From positions 1-64,000 of the forward strand of contig NZ_BCPR01000022.1 of assembly GCF_016586165.1 (NCBI RefSeq): a DNA stretch of 64,000 nt. Reading direction: 5' to 3'. Position numbers and translations under genes: made by a program. Below the pieces are notes generated by a model that was not told the origin of the DNA, ran no database searches, and saw nothing but the letters and a program-made list of their open reading frames with translations. Position 1 is the first letter of the stretch; each line of letters opens with the position of its first letter. Positions 52,650 to 59,950 of this stretch are shown in pieces. Origin of the DNA: Dyella sp. EPa41. GTDB lineage: Bacteria > Pseudomonadota > Gammaproteobacteria > Xanthomonadales > Rhodanobacteraceae.

Positions 52650-55600
52650 TCAAAAATCGTAGGCCACCGAGAACCTGACGTAGCGCGGTGAGAGCGTGTC
52701 CTGCACCCGGCCGAAGTCGGGATTGGGGCTGGAGGTCGTGCCGTAGAAGTCGTTATAGAAAACAGGCGTCTGCTGGTCGAGCAGGTTGAAGACGGCGAGG
52801 TTGAAATCGAGCTTGTGATCCGCCCAGCCCGGTTTGTAATCCACGTTGAGACCGACCTGGTGCGTCCATGGCAGGCGACCCAGCGAACCCGGCGGGACAG
52901 GTTCGCCGCCACACCAGTAATAGGTATGGGAGCCGTGCAGCGCCAGCTGGTTGGGTCCATAGCCGCCACGGCACAGCACCGGCGTGCCGGATGCGATGTA
53001 GAGGTTGGCGCCCAGTGTCCAGTCCGGGGCGACCTGATAGGCGCCGAACAGCTTTATCTGGTGCCTGCGGTCATTGGGCAGCACGCCGGAGGAATATTCC
53101 ATGCGCTCGGGGAAATCCCAGCCCGTCGTGAGCGACTCATAGGAGCCACCCTGCTGGGAGTACGTGCTCACCGGGCCTTCGTCGTTGCCCCAGGTGCGCG
53201 AGAACACGTAGTCGAGCTTGGCGAACCACTTGCCGTCCCACGCGTGCTCCAGCGACAGATCCAGCGAGTAGTAGCGGCGCGTCGGCCCCTTCGGGAAGCC
53301 CTGGTCCTTGGAGGACAACGTCACCGGCACGAGCGCGCCGCCCGGCGAGCGCATCCACAGGTTGCTGGTCTCGCCCGGATTGATCAGCACCAGGCTTTGC
53401 GCCCACTGGCTGCAGGTGTCCGGCGTCATGAACGCATAGCCCTGCGCGCGGCCGGCCGCGCACTCGATCTGGATATCGTCGAAGTCGTCGATGATGCGGT
53501 TCATGCGCTGGTAGGTGCCGGTCGCGCCGAACACCCACGACGTCCCCAGCATCTCGAACTGCTGCTGCAGGCCCAGCACGTAGTTGTCCGAGTACTCGGC
53601 CTTGATGTTGCGCGATGCGGAAACGCGCGGGTCCTTGGCCTGGCCGTACTCGCTGTCGATCGACACGCCCGTCGACGGATTCTGCGGCAGGGGCGTGAAC
53701 CCGATCGGCGCGCCCGTGGCCGGATCGATGCCGGTGTAGGTGCCATACACGCCGGCATTGGTCACCGGTGCGGCGATCGACAGCGCCACCTGTTCCGGCA
53801 GCGCCAGGTAGTAGCGGCCCGCATTGCCGAACACCTTCAGCGAGGCGTCGCCATGCACGTCCCAGCTGAAGCCCAGGCGTGGCGCCCACTGCGGCTTGGT
53901 CAGGCGGATATACGGCACGCCCGAGGCGTCGTAGTTGGTGAACTGGTCGTTGCGCACGCCCAGGTTCAACAGCAGGTTCGGCGTGACCTGCCAGTTGTCC
54001 ATGACGTACTGCGCGCGCTGCGTGACGCGCACGGAAGCCACGCTGATGTCGGTGTGCTGTTGTACGTAGTAGCAGCGAACCGTGCCGGTGCTGTCAGGGT
54101 GGCACTGGGTCGATGGCGCGACATAGGGCGGCACGCTGGGGTCCACGCCGAACACCGGCGAGCCGGGGTCGCTCTGCCCATAGATCCACTGGTATCCCGG
54201 ACCGGGGTTCACCGAGCCGTCGTTCAAGTCCGTGGAATTGATGTTGTCGATACCGACCTGGAAGTCGTGGTCGCCGAGCTTGTAGTCGAGGTCCAGGCGG
54301 TAGTTCGTCACCGACTCCTTGTGATTGGGGTCGGTGATGGTCGAGTTGATCTGCGAGTTGGAGATGCCGCCGGGAGGCACGAACGCCGGATCCTGCACCG
54401 AGCTGCTGGCGATATGCGGCAGCAGGGGGTCGAAGCCTTCATAACCCGGCTGGCTCGTGTAGTACGAGCCGTGCATCTTGCCGACCATCGCATTCAGCGT
54501 CAGGTTGTCGGTGATGTAGGAGGTGTAGTTGGCCACCCATACCTTGAACGTGGTCCGCTTGATCTGGTCGAGGCTGTTGAAGTCACCCGGCTTGAGGGTG
54601 TCGTAGTCGAAGTCGTAGATGGTGCCGGCGGTCTTGTGCGAGTTCTGCACATAGCTCGCGCTCAGGACGTTGCTGTCGTTGATGTTCCAGTTGAACTTGG
54701 TATAGAACTTAGGATCGTGCACCTTCCACGTCTCGGTCGTGGCGGTGCTGCTGAACTCCGACGTGGTGCGGTAATGGGAGTCGTCCTGCTCCATGCCGAT
54801 GTAGAAGAACAGCTTGTCCTTGATGAGCGGGCCGCTCACGTAGGCGTCGTAGATGGTCTCGCTGCTGCTGTTGTTGTTGCGATAGACGGCCAGGTCGCCA
54901 GGACGGTTGCCGGCGCTGGTCACCAGCTTGTTGGCGTAGTAGTAGTTGTCCGGGTCGGTGCGCAGGCTGCCCGGCTGCCACAGGGCGCGCGCGCCGAAAT
55001 GCCAGTCGTTGTCGCCGCTCTTGCCGATCTGGTTGATCACGCCGCCGATGGAGCGGCCGTAGCGGGCGTCGTAGCCGCTGATGAAGGTCTGCTGCTGTTC
55101 GATGGCGCCATAGGGCAGGGAGATGCCGCCCTGGTTGTTGAGCAGCTCGGTGGTGTTCATGCCATCGAGGTAGTAGGCGTTCTCCGCCGTCGATGCGCCG
55201 CCGAACACCAGGTTCGGCGTGCCCAGCGGACCGGTGCCGATCTCGGGCGAACCCAGGTTGACGCCAGGCGCGAGCAGGGCGATGTCCTCGGCGGTGCGCT
55301 GCAAGGGCAATTGCTGCAATTGCTTCGCGGTGATCGTCGTCACCTGGTTGGTGGTGCTTACGTCGATGGGCGGCAGCGACGTGCCGGTGACGTTGATCGT
55401 GCTCAGCGTCCGGGCTCCCGTGGCAGTCGGGGCGGCGAAATCCACCGCGACCGCGCCTGCCGCCACCGGGCTCACTCCGCTGCGCGAATCCACGACCTTG
55501 CCATCCTGCAGCAGCGACACGGTGTAGGTGCCGACCGGCAAGGTGACCGAGTACTTGCCGGATGCCCCGACATCGATGGTTCGATTGAAGCCTGAGCCGC

Positions 55601-55778
55601 CGGTGATCTGGACAGATTCGCCTGCCACCGCAGGCACCGTGCCGTAGATCGTGCCGTTGGTCGCCTGCGCCCACGCGTTGCCCGTGAGGCCCAGGACGAT
55701 CGATCCGATGGCAAGCGGTAGCGCCTTGCACTTGAGGACATGCTGGGGATGCAGCGCGCGCAAAGATTTGCCCTTCAT
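52650..55778 (-). CDS. Oar-like TonB-dependent receptor with carboxypeptidase-regulatory N-domain
   Basis: A 1042-residue outer-membrane receptor of the OmpA-related Oar type. A signal peptide (1-38, ending GNAWAQ) is followed by a carboxypeptidase-regulatory-like sandwich (about 40-125: IYGTVPAVAGESVQITGGSGF, GKYSVTLPVGTYTVSLL). The plug shows VSTTNQVTTITAKQLQQLPLQRTAEDIALLAPGVNLG and YLDGMNTTELLNNQGG. The barrel ends YVRFSVAYDF. Oar-like receptors are linked to peptide/protein uptake or secretion rather than iron. ATG 55778 is chosen for its signal peptide, with GGAG eleven bases upstream. Its promoter carries a module nearly identical to that of dgcN, predicting control by the LysR regulator at 58826. 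A leader of about 275 nt is implied. Confidence 0.88.
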   Translation of the reverse strand: MKGKSLRALHPQHVLKCKALPLAIGSIVLGLTGNAWAQATNGTIYGTVPAVAGESVQITGGSGFNRTIDVGASGKYSVTLPVGTYTVSLLQDGKVVDSRSGVSPVAAGAVAVDFAAPTATGARTLSTINVTGTSLPPIDVSTTNQVTTITAKQLQQLPLQRTAEDIALLAPGVNLGSPEIGTGPLGTPNLVFGGASTAENAYYLDGMNTTELLNNQGGISLPYGAIEQQQTFISGYDARYGRSIGGVINQIGKSGDNDWHFGARALWQPGSLRTDPDNYYYANKLVTSAGNRPGDLAVYRNNNSSSETIYDAYVSGPLIKDKLFFYIGMEQDDSHYRTTSEFSSTATTETWKVHDPKFYTKFNWNINDSNVLSASYVQNSHKTAGTIYDFDYDTLKPGDFNSLDQIKRTTFKVWVANYTSYITDNLTLNAMVGKMHGSYYTSQPGYEGFDPLLPHIASSSVQDPAFVPPGGISNSQINSTITDPNHKESVTNYRLDLDYKLGDHDFQVGIDNINSTDLNDGSVNPGPGYQWIYGQSDPGSPVFGVDPSVPPYVAPSTQCHPDSTGTVRCYYVQQHTDISVASVRVTQRAQYVMDNWQVTPNLLLNLGVRNDQFTNYDASGVPYIRLTKPQWAPRLGFSWDVHGDASLKVFGNAGRYYLALPEQVALSIAAPVTNAGVYGTYTGIDPATGAPIGFTPLPQNPSTGVSIDSEYGQAKDPRVSASRNIKAEYSDNYVLGLQQQFEMLGTSWVFGATGTYQRMNRIIDDFDDIQIECAAGRAQGYAFMTPDTCSQWAQSLVLINPGETSNLWMRSPGGALVPVTLSSKDQGFPKGPTRRYYSLDLSLEHAWDGKWFAKLDYVFSRTWGNDEGPVSTYSQQGGSYESLTTGWDFPERMEYSSGVLPNDRRHQIKLFGAYQVAPDWTLGANLYIASGTPVLCRGGYGPNQLALHGSHTYYWCGGEPVPPGSLGRLPWTHQVGLNVDYKPGWADHKLDFNLAVFNLLDQQTPVFYNDFYGTTSSPNPDFGRVQDTLSPRYVRFSVAYDF

Positions 55779-56280
55779 GACGATGTGCACTCCACTCTGT
55801 TGAAACGCCCGTACTGCGCCTTCAGGCCGAGGAGCGGTGCGTTCGGTCCTTGGCAGGAACGGAACGCGGATGGCTTCGCGGCAACCACAGGTCATGCGAG
55901 CCGTGACGGCTCGACAGACGAAACCTGGACCTGACCGGGCAACAGGCGACGACAGCGCGCTTCGACATCGCGATGCGGATCGGCCTCATGGGACAGATCC
56001 TTCGTGAGTTGGCATGCGCTGCGAGCGGTTCTCCCCAACCAGCCCACAAGTGCTTGCGCGAGCGTAGTCTCGGGCTGGTACGAGCCGCCAATGAAAAAAC
56101 ATCGGCTCACCATAACTGGGGGTTATGGGGACGTGGTTTGCGAGGCCCGCGCGCAATCGGCAGGCCGATCATCGATGGCGCAGCGCCAGCGATTCGATGC
56201 CGCGACACCGAAAAACGGCTCGATCCACCGGGCGTCGACGCGCGCGCCTGCGCCACGCAGGCATCACCGTCTACCTCAGA
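55779..56280. other. 502-bp region: leader and promoter of the Oar-like receptor
   Basis: No gene is seen. The promoter module is at 56061-56128. The implied leader contains a hairpin CGAGCC-GTGAC-GGCTCG at 55897-55913. The stretch 56129-56280 up to the gltS stop is unremarkable. Confidence 0.5.
56061..56128 (-). promoter_or_regulatory. LysR-type promoter module, copy A (Oar-like receptor)
   Basis: Three blocks written on the plus strand: AGCGTAGTC (56061-56069; minus-strand -10 TACGCT), CCAATGAAAA (56088-56097; minus-strand TTGG as a weak -35) and CATAACTGGGGGTTATGG (56111-56128). The last block, with the preceding C, is a 7-bp inverted repeat CCATAAC/GTTATGG and contains a T-N11-A LysR box. 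The same blocks recur at 58646-58713 with identical 18- and 13-base spacers. Confidence 0.75.
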
Positions 56281-57486
56281 TCACTTCCACACGTTGACGA
56301 ACACCGTGATGATCACGGCATTGGTGAAGTCGATGAGGAACGCGCCCACCACCGGCGCGACGAGAAACGCGCGTGGCGCGGGGCCGAAGCGTTCCGTGAG
56401 CGAACTCATGCAGGCCATCGCATTGGCGGTAGTGCCGAGCATGAAGCCGGTGAAGCCGCTCGCCATGACGGCGGCGTCGTAGTCGCGCCCCATCAGCTGC
56501 AGCAGCGGCCAACAGCACAAGGCCACCACCAGCACGGTCTGCAGCGCCAGGTTGACCAGCAGCGGCGCCGCCATGCCCGACAGGTCCCACAGGTGCAGAT
56601 CCATCAGCGCCATCACGAGAAACAACGAGAGGCTGATGCTGCCGATCATCTCCATGCTGCACGCCGACAGGCCAAACCAGCCGAAGTGATCGTCGATGTT
56701 GCGGATCACCGCGCCCGCCAGCATGGCGCCGATGTACGCGGGCAGGGTGAGGCCGAGCATCCCCAGGCCCGCGCTGATCCATGCGCCGATACCCATGGCG
56801 ATCAGCATGAACACGAGGCTCTTGAGTCCCGCGTAGGCAGGGTCCGCGATCCGGCGTTTCGTCGATGGCGCGACGGGCGGTGCCGTCGCGTCGGTGTCCG
56901 CGCGCGTGGCGCCGGCAGGGTACAGTCCAAGCCGCTCGATCAGCAGGGCCGCCAGCGGCGCACCCAGGATGGAGCCGCACACGATGCCGGCCATGGCATT
57001 GGCCAGGGCCACGCTCTTGGCGCCCTGCACGCCGGCACTCGCGAACAGCGGCGCGAACGCAAGTCCCGTGGCCGGCCCACCCGCCAACGTGGCCGAGCCG
57101 GTCACCACGCCAAACAGCGGTGGCAGTCCAAACGCCTTGGCCATACCCACGCCCAGCAGGTTCTGGATCACGGCCAACCCGCTTGCCAATCCAAGGAACA
57201 GCAGGATCTGCCGGCCGCCGATCTTCAGCAGCGTGGCGCTGGCGTTGAAGCCGATGCCGGTGAAGAAGGCGATCATCAACGGCTGCTCGAGCCCGGTGTC
57301 GAAATGGATGGGCGTGACGTTCCAGTGCCGGCACGCCAGCATCAGCAGCGCCACCAGCAGGCCGCCAATGACGGGCGCGGGAATGCTGAAGCGCGCCAGC
57401 ACCGGCACGCGCCGCCGGATGGCGTAGCCGACAAGCAGCAACAGGCCGCCGCAGGCCAATGTCTGTATCGAGTCGAGTGTCAGCAC
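56281..57486 (-). CDS. gltS: Sodium/glutamate symporter (GltS family)
   Basis: A 401-residue inner-membrane carrier, exactly the length of E. coli GltS, which imports D- and L-glutamate with sodium. The N-terminus reads LACGGLLLLVGYAIRRRVPVLARFSIPAPVIGGLL. The two inverted halves carry the paired glycine-rich re-entrant loops: VTGSATLAGGPATGLAFAPLF in the first, and ASGFTGFMLGTTANAMACMSSLTERFGPAP in the second. A polar linker (about 195-215) separates the halves. Translation starts at GTG 57486 with a poor ribosome-binding site, 41 bp after dgcN in the same orientation, so it is probably the second gene of a dgcN-gltS transcript. Uptake of D-glutamate is the contextual inference. Confidence 0.92.
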   Translation of the reverse strand: MLTLDSIQTLACGGLLLLVGYAIRRRVPVLARFSIPAPVIGGLLVALLMLACRHWNVTPIHFDTGLEQPLMIAFFTGIGFNASATLLKIGGRQILLFLGLASGLAVIQNLLGVGMAKAFGLPPLFGVVTGSATLAGGPATGLAFAPLFASAGVQGAKSVALANAMAGIVCGSILGAPLAALLIERLGLYPAGATRADTDATAPPVAPSTKRRIADPAYAGLKSLVFMLIAMGIGAWISAGLGMLGLTLPAYIGAMLAGAVIRNIDDHFGWFGLSACSMEMIGSISLSLFLVMALMDLHLWDLSGMAAPLLVNLALQTVLVVALCCWPLLQLMGRDYDAAVMASGFTGFMLGTTANAMACMSSLTERFGPAPRAFLVAPVVGAFLIDFTNAVIITVFVNVWK

Positions 57487-57527
57487 GCGCGAGTACCCAG
57501 GTCGACAGCGAGGGTGAGTCTATATGC

Positions 57528-58565
57528 TCATTTCGCGAAGCTGGCGAGGAGGTGGTCGGTCATGGCCTCCACGCCCATGGATACCGGATCCTGGCAGGGC
57601 AGGCCGAACAAGGCGCCGACGCGCTCGCAGAGTGCGTGCGCCTCGTCCACGGGCAGGCTCGACGTATTGAGCGCGATGCCCACCGGCTTCACTGCCGGGT
57701 TGGTCAGTCGCGCAGCGGCGAGGTTGGCTTCCATGCAGGCCATGAGATCGGGGATCGGATAACCGGGCAGTCCGCGCATATGGCGCCGCGTGGGCTCATG
57801 GCACAGCACCAGCGCATCGGGCTGAGAGCCGTGCAGCAAGCCGAGCGATACGCCGGCGAAGGAAGGATGGAACAGCGAGCCCTGGCCCTCGATGAGATCC
57901 CATCCGTCGTCGTTCCGCGCCGGCGATATGGCTTCGGCCGCGCCGGAGATGAAATCCGCCACCACCGCGTCGATGGGGATGCCCGAGCCCGCGACGAGAA
58001 TGCCTGTCTGGCCGGTCGCCCGAAAATCCGCGCGATGGCCGCGCCGGCGCAGCGAGCGCTCCAGCGCCAACGCCGTATACATCTTGCCCACCGAACAATC
58101 CGTGCCCACCGTCAGCAGTCGCCGTCCCGCACGCGGCTTGCCGGTGCCCACCGGTATGCCTGGCCTGGGCGCGCGCGCATCGAACAGCGTGCGGCCGTGG
58201 CTGCGTGCCGCCGCCACGATATCGGGGTCGTCATTGAGCCGATGATGCAGGCCCGACACCACGTGAAGACCAGCCTCCAGCGCGGCAATGGCGTCGGCGA
58301 TCATCTCCGGGCCCATCACGCCGCCTGCGTTCGCCACGCCGATCACCATCGTGCGTGCGCCATCCGCCAGGCTTTGCGCGAGGCCGACATCCCGCAGCCC
58401 CAGCGTCACCGCGCAGTCCTCCCGGCGATACTGGCCCAGGCACCATTGCGGCCGCCAATACGCCAGGCCACGCGCTGTCTTGATCGACAGGTCGTCGGCG
58501 GCACTACCCAGGTACAACACGTACGGCGGTCCCCACGGGGCGCCTTCTTCGCCTTGCGCGGACAT
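57528..58565 (-). CDS. dgcN: DUF1611 protein, probable D-glutamate N-acetyltransferase DgcN
   Basis: A 345-residue DUF1611 family protein. The family includes DgcN, which acetylates D-glutamate in a D-glutamate catabolic pathway completed by the racemase DgcA. An N-terminal Rossmann-like domain (about 1-130) has VLYLGSAADDLSIKTARGLAYWRP and GVANAGGVMGPEMI. The P-loop domain carries VGTDCSVGKMYTALAL, a Walker A motif. GIPIDAVVADFISGAAE and EGQGSLFHPSFAGVSLGLLHG follow, all standard for the family. AAAGGAG lies six bases before the ATG. Neighbouring gltS and a divergent LysR gene match the known dgc context, but no dgcA (enolase-superfamily) gene is in the window. Family certain; exact reaction inferred. 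Confidence 0.85.
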   Translation of the reverse strand: MSAQGEEGAPWGPPYVLYLGSAADDLSIKTARGLAYWRPQWCLGQYRREDCAVTLGLRDVGLAQSLADGARTMVIGVANAGGVMGPEMIADAIAALEAGLHVVSGLHHRLNDDPDIVAAARSHGRTLFDARAPRPGIPVGTGKPRAGRRLLTVGTDCSVGKMYTALALERSLRRRGHRADFRATGQTGILVAGSGIPIDAVVADFISGAAEAISPARNDDGWDLIEGQGSLFHPSFAGVSLGLLHGSQPDALVLCHEPTRRHMRGLPGYPIPDLMACMEANLAAARLTNPAVKPVGIALNTSSLPVDEAHALCERVGALFGLPCQDPVSMGVEAMTDHLLASFAK

Positions 58566-58645
58566 CGGCAGCTCCTTTCCTGCGGGCAGGTCGTTCCATG
58601 CGTGGCGGAAACCCCGGTGCGTGAGGCGTCCTTGCCGCCGGGCCG

Positions 58646-58713
58646 AGCATAGTCAGCGCTACAGGCGTGCAGCCAATGAAAAGATGGGCACGAGGCATAA
58701 CCGGTGGTTGTGG
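58646..58713 (-). promoter_or_regulatory. LysR-type promoter module, copy B (dgcN)
   Basis: Blocks on the plus strand: AGCATAGTC (58646-58654; minus-strand -10 TATGCT), CCAATGAAAA (58673-58682) and CATAACCGGTGGTTGTGG (58696-58713), a near-palindrome. It is 81 bp upstream of dgcN and 113 bp from the divergent LysR start, the classical position of a LysR site. Same length and spacing as copy A at 56061-56128. Confidence 0.78.
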
Positions 58714-58825
58714 ATGCCGGATGCCCGCGGCATGCCTTCTGGCACCGCCGAATTTGTCTGCCCATCGGTAATGTGCTGCACTGAAAGCGGGCAATCGCCG
58801 CATTGGACCAGATGGGGATCGGGCT

Positions 58826-59725
58826 ATGCGTCTGCGTTACATCGAGCTGTTCCATGCTGTCCTGAGCACGGGCAGCCTCACTGGCGCAGCGAGCCTGTTG
58901 AACGTGTCGCAGCCCGCGGCCAGCAAGGCATTGCAGCAGGCCGAGAGCCACCTGGGCTTTCCGCTTTTCAGCCGCGTGCGCGGCCGCTTGCAGCCCACGC
59001 CGCAGGCGTTGCTGATGCGCCACCAGATCGACAAGCTGATGCGCGACCTGTACGACCTGCGACGCCTGGCGGTGAACATCACCCGGCCGGAAAGCCATCC
59101 GTTGAGGGTGACCTGCACGCCGGCGCTGGCCCAGGTGCTGGTACCCGATGCCATCGCGCGGCTGGGCGAGGTCTATCCGGAAACCATCGTCGAGCTGTTC
59201 ACCCAGCACTCGGCGGTCATGTGCGAATCGCTGATGCTGCGCGAAGCCGACATCGGCCTCACCCTGCAGGACATCAATCACCATGGGCTGGTGCAGGAGC
59301 CGTTGTGCCGCGGCAACATCAAGGTGATCGCGCCGCCGGGCTGGTGGCCCGAGCGTGAACTCGACCGGCCGTTGCCGATCAAGGCGCTGGCCGGCCAGCC
59401 GATGATCGGCATCACCGTCCAGGATGCCTTGGGCGCCATGCTGCAGAACCATCTCACCAAGGTCGAGCCGGCGCCGGTGACCAAGGTCTGGGTGCAGACC
59501 TACCAGCTGGCCTGCTCGCTGGTCGCGCGGGGAGGCGGGCTGGCCCTGGTCGATCCCTTCACCGCGCAATGCAGCAGGGAGCCCGTGCAGAAGCGCGCCC
59601 TGAAGCTGGAGATGGACGTCGTCCTGTACGCCGTCTACCGTCCCGACAGTCCGCTCGACAGCGTGCAGACGCGCTTCCTCGACTACATGAGGCAAATGGC
59701 GAAGAAGATATTGACGAACTCTTGA
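58826..59725 (+). CDS. dgcR: LysR-family regulator of the D-glutamate module
   Basis: A 299-residue LysR-type transcriptional regulator. The winged helix-turn-helix spans about 1-60 (YIELFHAVLSTGSLTGAASLLNVSQPAASKALQQAESHLGFPLFSR). The effector domain follows a linker helix (LRVTCTPALAQVLVPDAIARL; then QDALGAMLQNHLTK, SLVARGGGLALVDPF). GGGGATCGGGCT precedes the ATG. It is divergent from dgcN, with the two-block operator between them, as expected for a LysR regulator that activates its neighbour and represses itself. DgcR is the name given to the LysR regulator of known dgc clusters; use here rests on context. The predicted co-inducer is D-glutamate or N-acetyl-glutamate. Confidence 0.85.
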   Translation: MRLRYIELFHAVLSTGSLTGAASLLNVSQPAASKALQQAESHLGFPLFSRVRGRLQPTPQALLMRHQIDKLMRDLYDLRRLAVNITRPESHPLRVTCTPALAQVLVPDAIARLGEVYPETIVELFTQHSAVMCESLMLREADIGLTLQDINHHGLVQEPLCRGNIKVIAPPGWWPERELDRPLPIKALAGQPMIGITVQDALGAMLQNHLTKVEPAPVTKVWVQTYQLACSLVARGGGLALVDPFTAQCSREPVQKRALKLEMDVVLYAVYRPDSPLDSVQTRFLDYMRQMAKKILTNS

Positions 59726-59950
59726 GTCGCGCTTGCCGCGTATTTGCGATATCGATGGCCCGGCGGTCGAATCGCGGCGAATGAAGCGGGCGCCACTTCA
59801 CGGTTTGATCTCCATCGCGGCGCGAAATTTGCTTCCAACTGGGAAGCGCGGCATGGGCGATCATGGCGGAACCGTCATGGCGCGATGCCGGCGAACCTTG
59901 CTCCGCGACCCTTTCGCTGCTCATGTAACGCAGGACCGGCTGCGCGAACC

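Noticed and set aside
52815-55595. Long plus-strand open frame (926 codons)
   Set aside because: Antisense shadow of the Oar-like TonB receptor.
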